A stretch of DNA of 64,000 nt from contig NC_016131.3 of the NCBI RefSeq assembly GCF_000005505.3, forward strand, positions 15,397,501 through 15,461,500, read 5' to 3'. Each line of letters starts with the position of its first letter. Position 1 is the first letter of the stretch. The position numbers and the translations under genes are program-made. This DNA is from Brachypodium distachyon (Eukaryota; Streptophyta; Magnoliopsida; Poales; Poaceae). This document shows, piece by piece, positions 48,706 to 61,005 of the stretch. The notes under the pieces were generated by a model. The model was given only the letters and a program-made list of their open reading frames with translations. It was not told the origin of the DNA and made no database searches.

Positions 48706-51513
48706 AGAAGTACCATGTGCTAGTATATTTCATATATTTTCATCTGGTTATGTAATGTACTGGTTTCGATTTGTCAAGACTGAAGACATTAAGTTATGTA
48801 CTAATAATCCCTATGTATCCGAAGTAGACCCACAATGTAGCTTTGTTGCATATACCCGTTTTTGAGGTATGGTTTTACAACTTAAACAGAGCAAAATCTG
48901 ATGTCTGATACGTAGATCTCTGTTACTTTTCCTTTTCCATTTGGTGTCTTTAAGAAAAGCTAGCCTCGTGTCTAAAAATGTTGCTCATTTTCAGTACGCG
49001 TGTTCCAAAAATTATAGCACATAAATTTGTCGACTTTGCAAGAGCCACACTTTTGAGGTTCGGAGTTTGGATACTATCAAGGGTTTTTCATCTGGATGGA
49101 CTATTTGATCGCGTATGTATTGATTTAAAGAAAATGTTACTGTCGCTAGTAAAAACCTTAGTACAACAACGAGTGAGTATACCGTTATCTTTGATCATGT
49201 AATTTTATATAGTTCATATTTGATTTTTTTTGTTTTTTAAGTAAATTTCAAGAAACCACATTCTTTGAGACATGCTTCTCACGGAACCACAGATTGAGCT
49301 AATTTTCTCGCGAAACCAGAGAGCTTGCGCCTAATTTTCTCAGTTCGCCCAAAACACGATTTGAAGCGCATTTGACACGATTTCTTACAGGTGGGACCCA
49401 CTGTCAGGTCACATTTCATTTATGCATTCAGCCCCTGCATTTTCGTTAATTCATTTTCTCCCCTTTCTTCTTCCTCTCTCGCTTTTCCGGCTGCTCTGCT
49501 CCCCACACCTCCGCCGGCCGGCCGAATGCATAAATGGAATGCGACCTGACAATGGGTCCCACTTGTAAGATATCATGTCAAACGCGCTTCAAATCGTGTT
49601 TTGGGCGAACTGAGAAAATTAGGCGCAAGCTCTCTGGTTTCGCGAGAAAATTAGCTCAATCTGTGGTTCCGTGAGAAGCATGCCTCAAAGAGTGTGGTTT
49701 CTTGAAATTTACTCTCTTTTTTAGAACATAGTACAAACACAGACGCTCATAACGATTTGTGCCAAATCGACTAGTGATGCACAAAATATATATATATATA
49801 TTTGTGCACTCGTACCAAGGCATCTCTCGTTTTTACTGTCTGACCACTCATATTGGGTTAATAATAAATGGATGTGAGTAGTTATTGACCGGGTGCGGGT
49901 ACCAAAAGAACAATGAGGTATATTTTGAAACAAATGAGAAAAATCTATACACGTTTTATTTTGAAATGGAGGGAGTAGTTTGGAAACGTGACATGACTGT
50001 TTGAGTCTTTCATAAAAGTAGAGATACATGGTCTGCAATCTCAAAGCATCTCACCTACGCACATGCTGCCCCGATCCGGTCCCTAGAAAACGATCTGTCC
50101 ACATCTCTGCCTTTCTCCACCTCCGCCGCGCGCACGCCCAGCTTCACCCTTCATCCTCGTCGTCTCCCTCCCCAACCGCGGCAGCTCCTTCGCGCAGGAA
50201 CTGCTCCGGCGCCAGATCAACGCCGCCGCTCCCCCGCGTGCGGCCTGCATCGCCGCTTTGCTTGCATGGAAACGAGAGAGAGCTCGTGGCGGCAGAGAGC
50301 TTCGGAAGGGTCTGGCTCTCGTGCTAGCTCGAGCGCACGCCGGGCCGTGGGATCGGAGGGAAAACGGAGGAGATGCGTGTGCTCGTGCGTGTGGGGAGGT
50401 CGGGGAAGAGGGGTGGGGAAATGGAGGGGGAGAAGCCGTCGTGGCTGCCTGCAATGGAGGAGGCCTCTGTGGCCAAGCTACCCCGCGAGGTCACTGACGG
50501 CGCTAAAACCATGTTGAGCCGGTCAACCCGACACGTGTGCCCGAGGTGTCAGAAACACGCTTATACGCCGTAATCGACAGAATCAGTGTTATGTGCAACA
50601 AGTTCACTGAATTGCGGTGATTCTGTACGAAAATTAGCAAAATCGGTGATTTTCGTAACAAGTCACCAAAATGTGACGGTTCTGCGCAATTTACTCCGCC
50701 AAAGTCATCCGTCCCTTCTTTTCATCTGAGAGGAAGCAAAGCGTCGTGCAAGACTCCCTGACCCTCTCAGCTCAGACGATATACGTTCATGGTTGCTTCC
50801 GTCATTCTTATTTGCCTTGTGGCTTGAGAAAAAGCTAAACGTCTCTCGTTCGCTTCACAAGTTATTTGGTGATCGAGTACTACTAGTGGAGTACCAATAC
50901 ATCGATCCATGCTAAAACGAAAGGGCAGAAGAGGGTTTCGTCGGACGCCAAAGGTGACAGCATGCGAGGGCCATTGTACTTGGCCCACCAAAGGCAGGTC
51001 CACGTGGACCATGCATCCACGCAGGCAGCCCTGTTCTTTTTATTTTAACCATCGGAAAAAGGCCACTCGACCCACTGCGTGCTCATAACATTTGCTTGAC
51101 GAGGAGATACCATTCCATTCCAAGATTTCACCGTATCTAAAAGTGGAGAAATAAACGGCAATGCGCACTCAAAATATTTTTTTTACAGCAATAACTACTT
51201 CAGTAAAGTAAATAAATAAACAAATGGTTAACTATGTAAGTCGATGCTAACAACCTCAGATCCAATCACCGACATTCGTGCAAAATTAATACAAATATAA
51301 AATGATGAGAATAGTTGGATGGTCATGATACTCGAAAAAGACAAAAAAAACACAAAAACGTGCAAGTTGCTAGAAAGAAAAACCGTACGAAAAAATAAAA
51401 TAAAAATAAAACGGCGCAGCCCACCTTGACCAATCAGCACAGACCAGCGGGCGCACGCAGCCACTGCCGCGCCGGCCCCACCACGCAGTCGCGGCTCGCG
51501 CAGCCAGCAATAC
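48706..51513. other. Intergenic between WAK and the choline-transporter gene
   Basis: WAK 3' flank, then the long-armed foldback at 49240-49713, a TA microsatellite near 49788, and a GC-rich segment (50090-50570) that has open frames in several phases but no domain. The AT-rich remainder holds nothing I can name. Confidence 0.5.
49240..49713. mobile_element. Long-armed foldback transposon (190-bp arms)
   Basis: Two arms of about 190 bp (49240-49429 and 49524-49713) are inverted copies with a few mismatches, around a 94-bp C-rich loop. The outer end is AGTAAATTTCAAGAAACCAC; inner parts include CGCCCAAAACACGATTTGAA and GTGGGACCCACTGTCAGGTC. It has no coding capacity. The flanks are T-rich, so I could not fix a target duplication. 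Confidence 0.85.
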
Positions 51514-51751
51514 GTAGGCCACCGCACGAGCGAAAAGGCCACACCAACAACGGTCGGTCAGTCTCACAGATTGGGCTCTCCTCTCCCGTCGTCTCTCCCC
51601 AATTCCAATCAAATCTTCCCTTCCCGTTCCCTCTGCCCTCCTCCTCTCTCCTCCATTGGAGACCACCACTCGGCCCTGCCCCGCGCTTCCCCATCACGCT
51701 TCCCATCGAAGCAGCCGCGATCGAGCTCCTCCGCCGCCGCCCGCGCGCGAC
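51514..51751 (+). promoter_or_regulatory. Choline-transporter-like promoter and leader (copy C)
   Basis: Begins GTAGGCCACCGCACGAGCGA and carries GATTGGGCTCTCCTCTCCCG, CCCGCGCTTCCCCATCACGC and GAGCTCCTCCGCCGCCGCCC before the ATG at 51752. Homologous to copies A and B. It is pyrimidine-rich between 51580 and 51660, as usual for a grass leader. Confidence 0.8.
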
Positions 51752-54513
51752 ATGGGCGCCGCCGCCGCCGATAACGCCGCCGTACGTTTCCTCTCCTTCT
51801 CTCTTCTCCCCCCGTGTCTTCGTTAATCTGGTTCGAATCAACCGCCGGTCGGGTTCTGATTTCTGAATCTGCGGTTGCAGGGGGATGCGGAGCGGGGTGG
51901 TAGAGGGAGGGCGTCGGCGCCGGAGGAGAGGGAGGTGAAGGTGGTGGTAGTGGACGAGCAGGAGGCGCCGGCGCCCGCGACGGCGAGGATGCTGCAGACG
52001 CAGCGGCCGCCCGCGCCGCTGCAGGTCACAACGCAGGCGCCGCCGCCGCCCATGTCGGTCGCCTCCGGCGGCGCCGACCCGCCCCCCGTCGCCACGTACC
52101 AGCCCGTCATGCTGACCCCACCACAGGTAACTCCTATCCTCCTCCTACTCCATTGATTAAGATTAGAGAAGAGTAAGAAAACCGCTCGATTGCTGCTTGA
52201 CCCTCTTTTTTTTATCAACATAATTTTTTAATCGGATTTGCTAGATTATATTAGTTATAAATAAATATAGTTAGATAAGCTCGAGGCTTTTACGACATGT
52301 GTGCTTGTGTGGAGTGCGATCGGCTGTTGCCCGGCCCCGGGCTGGTTGGTAGTACGCAAGTACTCCTACAATAATTTCGCTTGGTACGACTGCTTGGTTT
52401 GGGTTACCATTGTGTGTACGAGTACTTATTTTGCAGAGACCTATACTCCTCGTCTTATTTGACATTTCCACATAAGAAACTGTGCATATGGGTGGAATTA
52501 TGCTTGTGCTTGTGCTACATTGACATCATGATACTACTTTTTTTATTGTTAAAAAGTATACTGGGGTTGCATCATGGAGTAATTTGATACTGACAGTTGC
52601 GTTTGGTCTCGGGGATTAAAATAAGCAGAACACCAGTATTTTATTTGGCAGAACATTGATGATTCGTGTAAGTTGAGCCATTTCGACTATAGTACGTACC
52701 ACTGCAGCTCACATCAACAACCAAATAATTCATCACCGAATGGAGCAGTTCTGTACAAAACTCAAAATTCTCATCTCTGTGTAGAGCAATGCAGCAGCGA
52801 TGGTAGTGTTTGAGACGATTTCTCAATCAAATCGATGTTGCGCCGCCTAACGTATCACTTTACTTTAATCTACCCAAGGAGTCACGGGGAACTTTTTAAA
52901 GTAAAATACCTTTCTGGAATGTACCCGGAAATCGAATCGAATCTTTGTTCACGACTTTATTTGCAACTGGAATATTCCATAGGCGGCGCCTATAATCTAT
53001 TGCCAGTAATCCAGCATTACCGTTTAGCTCATGTAAAAAATTGGTTGATTTGATTTTCGTGTTTTGCGTTAATTTGCTGCAGCCGCTGGCGTCGCTGAAC
53101 TCGCGCGTGTACACGAACCAGATCTCGCTATGCCTCTTCCTGCTGCACCTGGCGGCGGCGGGTTTTGCCGTGGGCTTCTTCGTCTTCCACGCCGTCAAGG
53201 ACATCGTGCAGCACCCGCGATCCCGCAGCGCGCGCGTGGAGAGCAGCCTGCTCCGCGAGTGGCTTCCCCCGGTCGAGGGCGCCGTGGCGCTGAGCATCGT
53301 GCTGGCCTTCGCGTGGCAGAAGGCGGTCCGCGCATGGCCGCGCGCCATGGTGCGTGTGATCCTCTGGTCGGGCTTCGGCGTCACGCTGGCCGTGGGCGCA
53401 ATGCTGATGTGCTTCTCCATGCCGGCCACCGTGGGGCTCGGCGTCGCCATGGTCGTCTTCTCCATCGGCACCGGGCTGTACGCGTGCTGGGTGACCCGTC
53501 GCGTCGGGTTCACGGCGCGGGTGTTCGAGTGCGCGGTGCGCCCCGTCGACAAGTTCAGGGGCCTCAACGGCCCGGCCTACGTGATGGTGGCCGCCGGGTT
53601 CGTGTGGATCTCCGTGTGGTGCGTGGCGGTGATCGGCGCCGCCAACTTCCGGTTCGCCGGCCTGACCATCCTGGCGCTGGTGGTGAGCCTGGCGTGGACG
53701 GCGGAGGTGATGCGCAACGTGGCGAACCTGACGGCGAGCCGGGTGATCGCGCTCTACTACCTCCGCGGCATGCAGTCCAGCGTGCAGTTCAGCTTCCAGC
53801 GCGCGCTGTCCTACAACCTCGGCAGCGCCTGCCTCGGCTCCCTCTTCGTGCCCACCATCGAGGCCCTCCGCATCCTCGCCCGCGGGCTCAACCTCCTCGA
53901 GGGCGAGGACGAGTTCATGTTCTCCTGCGCCCACTGCTGCCTCAACGTCATGAACGCCGTCTTCACCTACGGCAACAGCTGGGCCTTCGTCCACGTAAGA
54001 ACCTGTCTTCCTTCTCTCCGGCGACTATCGATCGCCGACAATTCTCCTTTGCTCTGATCCTTGCACAATTTCATCTTTCAGATTGCGGCGTACGGGAGGG
54101 GGTTCGTGCAGGCGTCGCGGAGCACGTGGTGGCAGTTCGAGCGACAGCCGGGGATGGCGGCTCTGGCGGACGCGGACATCACGAGCTCCGTGTGCTTCCT
54201 GACGGGGGTCACCAGCGGCGCGCTGTGCGTGGCGCTGGCGGGGTCCTGGGCGTACGCCACGCACAAGCACTACACGGCCACGGTGTCCCTCCTGTCCTTC
54301 TACGTGGGCTACCTGATGACCAGGATCGGCATGGCGCTGCCGCAGGCCTGCGTGGGCTGCTACTACGTCTGCTTCGCCGAGAACCCCGGGTCCAGGCTCT
54401 TCGACAGCACCATCCCGGACCGGCTGAGGAAGATGCAGGACGCCGAGAAGGACGCCTTCGTGCCCACTCCCAGGTTCCCGGCGCAGCAGCAACACCACGT
54501 CTCCGCCGCCTGA
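51752..54513 (+). CDS. Choline-transporter-like (CTL/PNS1) membrane protein
   Basis: A multi-pass CTL-family protein; the plant member CTL1/CHER1 affects choline handling, sieve plates and vesicle traffic at the trans-Golgi network. Exons: 51752-51781, 51881-52126, 53083-53994 and 54082-54513, 539 aa. The first ~90 residues are a hydrophilic, Pro/Ala/Glu-rich cytosolic tail (MGAAAADNAAGDAERGG). The membrane region follows with about ten hydrophobic stretches, such as ISLCLFLLHLAAAGFAVGFF, VILWSGFGVTLAVGAMLMCF and YVMVAAGFVWISVWCVAVIG. The family core includes VANLTASRVIALYYL, GSACLGSLFVPTIEALRILA and FTYGNSWAFVHIAAYGRGF. The C-terminus carries DRLRKMQDAEKDAF. Intron 2 is 956 bp. No break is seen. 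Exon 1 and the 5' region resemble those of the WAK gene 7 kb upstream. Confidence 0.9.
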
Positions 54514-55499
54514 CTTGACTATCATCATCGATCTTTCCAAGCAAGGGGGCAGCTACTCTTGATGCATTGGATTAAGATTTTGATCCCCGGGCCCGGATTG
54601 GGCGGTCTCTTGATGCTGGTTCAGAGGACGACTTGACTTGACCCCCCGGTGGTGATCTGGCAGGCGAGACTTCCAGGCATTGCAATTGCCGTCGCGTGGA
54701 CGGGAGGCAACTGGGGATGGGGGAATCGGAGAAGGAATCTCATGGTCCATGCTGGGAAGCGTAGGACTGAAGCAGCAGATCAAAAGATCTTATCAACTCG
54801 TGGGCACGTGTTGATCTTCTCCTCCTCTTGCTTGTAAAATAGGAGTAGCTCGATTTTTCCTCCTCTCTCTGGTGTTTCTGTAAATCCCCCCATTCTTTGA
54901 CACGTTTTATCTGTCAGTTTAGTACCTCTGTTTTTTTCCTTTCTTTACTTAGTGGCCAAACGAGTCCTTAGTGCTGGCAGGAGGAGCCTGGATATTTCAT
55001 AGGTCAGGCATGTAATGATGTAAGCTAAAATAGTTACTGTGATTAGTTACAGATATTCCTTGTGCATGTATTTTTGCAAACGAAATTTCAAATGCTTATT
55101 GACCGTGTTGGTAGCTGGACCTCAGAGTCGAGATGCATAGAGTATCTGAAAGACTGGGACACGAAAACATAGCAGTGGAACAGCCACCAGTTGATCTGGT
55201 GACATGCACTAAAAACAACTTTGCCCAGGTTGGTGGATGCACTAATGGATGGCACCTAGCGGCAGGCCCGTAGAAATGTCACATCCTCGTATAGAAAAAG
55301 GTTTGATTTCGTTGGCTGTGTGGCACAATGGGAGAAACCAGTAGTACTCCTACCAAACTCAAACAGTGGTACTACCTCGATCAAGATTAGACCTCTAGCA
55401 CCGTCCTAAATGAGTAAATGTCAAAGACAAAATCAAGAAATCAGTATACTAGCACGATCCAACGCAATCCTTTTATGTCCGTTGCATTTGTCACCTTTT

Positions 55500-55700
55500 G
55501 CTACTCCGGGTGCGCGCTGCCTTTTGCGCCCCATCTCGTGACGCACGCACGCTCAGGGCTGCGCTGCCACCGCGACAAATCCCAAATCTATCGCCCCGGC
55601 AGCAGAACGACGTCATCTCGTTGCGTGCTTCTTTGTCGAAAATCTGTGTACTGCAAGAAAAACCGTCGAAGAAAGACATTGCTTTGCTTGCACGTGCAGC
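55500..55700 (+). repeat. Dispersed repeat, copy 1
   Basis: TTTTGCGCCCCATCTCGTGA, CTCAGGGCTGCGCTGC, CATCTCGTTG and GACATTGCTTTGCTTGC occur in the same order and orientation as in copy 2 at 59210-59420, with many substitutions and small gaps. A related ATTGGGAAGACGA word follows near 55976, as it does near copy 2. Possibly two copies of one non-autonomous element. Confidence 0.6.
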
Positions 55701-57088
55701 GGAGGCAGGAAATAATATACGAAAGGACAGAACAGATGGATGATTTGTCAGGGAAGACCAAACATAAGAATAATAAGCTCATCGATGAAATTGTAAAGAT
55801 AATACAAAATCATTGGGTGGGGGGTGGGGGCAGGGCCAGGGCTGGCCTGGTCCCTGCCTCCGCCACGGTGCATGTGGGTCCACGAGGAACATACGTCACG
55901 TAGAAAGAAGACGAAGGATTATCGAGCCGTGATCTTGTCTCGACAAGACTTTTTTTTTGAGAGCGTTTCGACATGATTGGGAAGACGATAACGTCTCGAT
56001 AGGACTATTACCGATGAATAATAGGCCATGGCTGCTAGGTCTGCACTGGGTTGGTCTGGGCCACTGGGTCATCTTGCTGGGTCTGCGCTGCTGGCTTTGG
56101 CTGGTCTTTTGCTATGCTATGTGGTTTTGATACATCATTACAAACACACATGTGTAACAATTGTAAGAGCATTTCTCTTGGATGCCTTAGCCGTTTACGG
56201 TTTACCTAAAAAGGGTTTTTACGATTTCGATTTGGTTCGGCGGGCAGAACATATACTCCTACTTAAAACGAGGGCTATAAATTTCATGTTTGCGCGAGAA
56301 TTCTACTCGCCTCTATAGAAGGGGATCATGTATAAGGGAGTTAGCTGGTATCTTGTTTGCTAGGCTGTGTGCATTCCTAGCGCCCTCATCTCGACATGAG
56401 CGTCGCGTCCACTCCTGAGCGAGTAGTTCTCATGGCTTCCCTTTCATGTGTTTGAAGTTCCTTCTCGTTGACTTGTTCATGAAACATCAATTTGACAGCT
56501 TGAGGTGTGTTGCCACCTCACTTTCCTCGGTGATCAAATTTTTGGTCCAACAAGATTGTAGGGCTAGAAGGGACGACGAGCTCTAAATGCTGATCTAAGA
56601 AAAGAACCTAGGCCTGCAAAGAGGGTCGTTGCCCTCATCGAAGGCAAAGGACTATATATTCCTGATGTTTCCAATCGCGGCAGCAATGGTTTGTTTAGCG
56701 GATGGAGTCATCACGTGGAAGACAAGACGTCATGTGTATGGTTCCAAATCCTCCATAGGAGGACCTACTCCAGCAGACGAGATGAGCAGGACTTTTAAGA
56801 TCCCCTTTTAAGATATAGTCTTGCTGCATAAGATACACCCGGGTTTGATACACAACATTGTAGAATTTTCTTTTAAGATATACATTAGTACTTGGATATT
56901 CATGTAACCATTTATGAAATATATTTAGGTGATACAAAATTAGAAGGTTACCCGCACACAAATATTCCCCAGTACTTGTTTTGACTCCTTTTCTATTTTA
57001 ATAATATAGAAGAAACATATATTTTCTTTTCTATTTTAATAATGCAAGAAACATAGATTGTACAATTATTATCTCTTACTTAAATTAT

Positions 57089-57153
57089 TACTCCCTCCGG
57101 TCGGAATTACCCTTCGCAGCTTTAGAACAAAATAATTCTGGCCGGCGGGAGTA
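57089..57153. mobile_element. Short Stowaway-like hairpin
   Basis: A 65-bp TA-flanked hairpin: CTCCCTCCGGTCGGAATTA pairs with TAATTCTGGCCGGCGGGAG, with a few mismatches. Its ends and target match the Stowaway type. Confidence 0.75.
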
Positions 57154-59209
57154 CATAAAAAATATTCTCACAGAAAATATATAACAAAAAGAGAAATATT
57201 AGTAAACAATATATAATTTTGTAATCTGTATAATTATACATATCATTTGTTTTGATGCACATGAATTCAATTCAGAACATGTATCAGTATATATCTTGGG
57301 TGTAAATTCCGAAAATTTGCTTCTCAACGGTGTATGGATATTAACTGCATTACATCAGATGATTTCTGTGTTAGTCGTTACCCCTCTCTGGATCTTCTCG
57401 TATTGTTTCAGAAAATGTTAGGATAAATTTGCGATAATTCAGTTAACGCTAAAGGACAACGGTAAAACTTTCACTCCACCGTGTCGACCGGATAAGAGAG
57501 AATAAAGAGTCAGAAAAACAAAAGGCCCCTAAGTTTTTCTTGTGTGTTAATGGTGAGCAAATTTCATGTGGCCGACATATCGGACCTCCTTACCGAAAGT
57601 AAAGTTTCTTTTGCGTTTTCTTCATGAGAGACAGTTGTGATGCACGAAGCTATCACAGCAAAATCATTATCTATAATGATGTTGTGGTTTGTTTTGTCAT
57701 TCATAGGATATATAGTTATGTGTCCAAATGAATCTGTTTTCTTTTTTAACATTATATTATTTTTTCTGTTTTGTCTTCAAATAAAAACAAGTTTCCTCAT
57801 GTGTTAAAACAATGGACCGAAGTAGGCCTTGCCTTCTTAGTGAGAATTTGTATCGTATTTTTTGTTTTTTAAACCCGTTGTGTTTTTGTTCATACAAAAT
57901 GTAACGTTAGTGTTATTTTCTAATGAAATGTTATCACCTCTTGAGATGTTCTGATATGAAATACTCACTTCGTCCCATATTAAGTGTTGTGATCATGATT
58001 ACCCTCTTCATCAAGCTTATAGGGGTTGCGACAGTTGTCGTCAGAAGGGTGGTTTTGGGTTGATCTTTGTATTCGTTTTGTCAGGTTTGTTGAATAATAT
58101 AATAAGAAAAGGTTGTGTGTATTATTTTGATGTAGACACCGATAGGTGCATCCTCCTTTTGAAAAAAATATTAAGTGTCGTACATGCATATCTTGACAAA
58201 ATTGCGACACAAATGGAGTAGTTTCTCAATAAAGTTTTACTGTTACAAAGCAATGATTAGAATATATATCCGTCGTCTCTTCGCACTGGTTCCATCATGT
58301 TACCCTAGCCACTGCTAGTGTGAAATACAACATAAACTTTTGTGCAAGAGTTGTCTTTAAAATGTGCTAGTGGTCGCCAGAAAAATTAATGGTTTCTAGA
58401 CAATTATAACAAAAAATTATTTCTTCGTCGACAAGCTGTGAATTTTGAACGCATCATGGCCCGGGGCACACCCCTTGCAAGACAAGCTGTGAATTTTGCT
58501 TCGTCGACGAATCGACAAAGATAAAGACCAAAAACATCAAAAGAAGAACTGTGATAAACCAATGATTTCTGTACCAAGACGAGGATGGAGTCGGGAACAC
58601 CCAAACCTAACAAAATGATACCATCAAGAACACATAAACACTGACTCCATGGAGCAGAGGCGGAGACAAGCCCCACGCAAGGGGGGCCACGGCCTGGGGC
58701 TTGAACATGTTTTTTTCATTGCTAAATTGTGATAATTAGAAGTTTGGCCTGGGAGCCATTTACACACTTCCATGGAGTAAGCTAATGACCCTGGTCCCCT
58801 CCTTAATTTCTTAGTCATACACACACTAACGGCCCTGGTATAAGCTAGTTCGTGGCTCCGCCACTGCCATGGAGTAAGCTATGACGTCTAGACTATACCA
58901 TATCCACCGTCAAAAACACACAAACCTAACAGAAGAACACAAACTAAATGCCAGATGTTGATCTGTGGTCCCCACCGATCAGCTGCTAGAGACGAGGGGA
59001 ACCACCAGAGATCGAAAATTTCCTTCTGGCGGCTAGGGTTCCTGTCGATTGCTCTCGTCGAACACCAAAAGTTCGGATGGTACATAATTATTCAGTTTCA
59101 TATCAAACATGGTAAAAACTAAACAAGACCAGTAGAAAAAAAAGTGTGAAATCTTATGTTAGGAATTGATGTGCAAATTATTCTGACCGCAGATTCACGG
59201 TCTTAGAGT

Positions 59210-59420
59210 TGCATCACCTTGTGCGCCCCACATCGTGACGCATGCTCAAGCCTCAGGGCTGCGCTGCACCATAGCAGCCTAATCTATCGACCCGATAAAA
59301 CATCCGTCATCTCATTGTGTGACTCTTCTCGACAGATATTGCTAGAAAACCATCGAAAAAAGATATTGCTTTGCTTGCGGGTAGGCCACCCTCGATCTCT
59401 TCTCGACAGGATTGGGAAGA
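59210..59420 (+). repeat. Dispersed repeat, copy 2
   Basis: Contains TTGTGCGCCCCACATCGTGA, CTCAGGGCTGCGCTGCACC, CGTCATCTCATTGTG and GATATTGCTTTGCTTGCGGG, parallel to copy 1 at 55500-55700. Followed by GATTGGGAAGACGAG. Confidence 0.6.
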
Positions 59421-60396
59421 CGAGAGCCACCAATAGATAAATTTCCTAAGCAGCAGAATCATATCCATATTTGGAGAGAATACCTAAAAACCGCCAATAT
59501 GGGTATTTTGATAATAAAAAAAGAGCAGTTTGAAATTTTTGACAAAAATTACCACATTTAGTGAAAATTTTCTAATCTTACCCCATTTAGCGAAAGTTGA
59601 GCGAGATTTTACCCTATTTGACGAAAGTTATACCGATGTTAATTAACCACTTTACCGAAACCAAGCTAGCAAGCAAACACATATATCGGCTATTAGATTA
59701 ACTGGCAAAAGACCCGTGCGTAAAATTGTATCAGAACGTCAAATTAATTGCCTCAAGCTCATTCCATCGCCGTCCAAGTCCTGTGTGGAGCCACCGGCGC
59801 GCACGAGGCGGTGGAGGCGGCGGTCGGGGCCCGTGACGGATCCGCAGGTCTGCAGCCGCCTTCCTCACAGGGACGACGCCGATGCGCACGAGCTGGTGGA
59901 GGCGACCAAGAGCGGCGGCGGGCGTTGGCGAGATCCCAAGGGCGGTGGCGAGATCTGGATCGGGCAGGGGGTTGAGGGGGAGATTCGTAGGAGAGGACGA
60001 GGAGCGAAGATGGCTCTGTTTTTTTGGCGGTACGTGTTTTTTCTGCGCTTGAGGACCGTGGGAGCCGGGATTAAAAGGCGTGTGGGGACAGTGTGGCAGA
60101 TTCGTAATTTCGGTGAAGTGACGTACCGCGACGGCCGTACCATCACCACCAACTCCAATTTAATATATAAAAATATATAATTAGTATAGATTAATCGCTT
60201 CAGCCATCACGTGTACGGCGTGCTGCTCCTGCACCAGAACGATTTTGCCTTGTGAAAATTCCATGCCTTGCAACAGAAACAGATTGATCGATGGATTTGT
60301 ACTAGTGTTCTCCTCCGGATCCAGCAGTGAGCTGCGGCACCCCGAGAACGTTCGGAACCGGCGTTTGCAGTGGTACACCGTACAATTGCGCCACCG

Positions 60397-60543
60397 TCAT
60401 GACAACAACACGATAGCCGCCAGCAACGTGAGCAGCAGGCCGCAGTCTCGCAGGTTCCGGATCACCTCTGTGTTGCTGCCATCGAGGTGCAGGATGGGCG
60501 GGGTCAGCGTCGCCGTGGCCACGTCGAACACGATCCTGGCCAT
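60397..60543 (-). CDS. Small hydrophobic-tail ORF (48 aa), uncertain
   Basis: A 48-codon frame reading MARIVFDVATATLTPPILHL, then a C-terminal hydrophobic run CGLLLTLLAAIVLLS before the stop. The frame stays open upstream of this ATG for about 30 codons (with GADFVSAGAVAPKLGD), so it could be the last exon of a larger protein. It is GC-rich like the real genes nearby. I do not recognise a family. A tail-anchored small membrane protein is one reading; chance is another. Confidence 0.3.
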   Translation of the reverse strand: MARIVFDVATATLTPPILHLDGSNTEVIRNLRDCGLLLTLLAAIVLLS

Positions 60544-60833
60544 ATCCCCTAATTTCGGCGCCACCGCGCCAGCGCTAACAAAGTCTGCTCCCCCGGCTTG
60601 CAGACGGAGAGGGATGGATGTACCGATCGGTGGCCGCTAGATTTACAGCCACATGGACTGATTTCACGGCCCGTTACGTACAAACACATTTCACATTCCA
60701 CGAACCCGACCTGGAGATTACAAACACATGTGTGTAACTGAACACAGCGAGGAACACACAAACGAGAAGACAATACAAAGATACGCTGTAGTAAAACACA
60801 CAGAGAAACACTCGAGATTAAAAAAAAAAAAAC

Positions 60834-60947
60834 GTCCAACAAAGGATGTCTGAAGTTGAAGTTTGACCAAATTTAAATGCATTTATACACTAAGTCATGT
60901 TTAGATACATCCAAATTTTGACAAACTTCAGACATCTTTTGTTGGAC
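60834..60947. mobile_element. 114-bp hairpin MITE
   Basis: GTCCAACAAAGGATGTCTGA at the left pairs with AGACATCTTTTGTTGGAC at the right, with an AT-rich centre. It sits between the two small minus-strand ORFs and may lie in an intron if they belong to one transcript. Confidence 0.8.
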
Positions 60948-61005
60948 CGGTCGTCGCCGAGTCCTGACGCCTCGATGGATCTGGCACGGACAGATGATCC
61001 ATGGA

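Larger units (their letters stand above)
54514..60396. other. Intergenic: choline-transporter 3' flank and decayed repeats
   Basis: Transporter 3' untranslated sequence probably runs to about 54900. Beyond it, the region is AT-rich with remnants: a repeat shared by 55500-55700 and 59210-59420, a small MITE at 57089-57153, Stowaway-like single ends near 57962 and 58213, and a local duplication of CGACAAGCTGTGAATTTTG near 58427 and 58482. The open frame at 59716-60180 (+) has no domain and is rich in simple GGC/CGG codons, so I do not call it. Confidence 0.5.

Noticed and set aside
50028..50573. GC-rich segment with open frames on both strands
   Set aside because: No domain, no plausible splice structure and no codon-use difference between phases. 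More likely old promoter-like sequence.
59716..60180. 154-codon plus-strand frame
   Set aside because: It begins in AT-rich spacer, crosses a GC-rich patch and shows no domain or splice logic.
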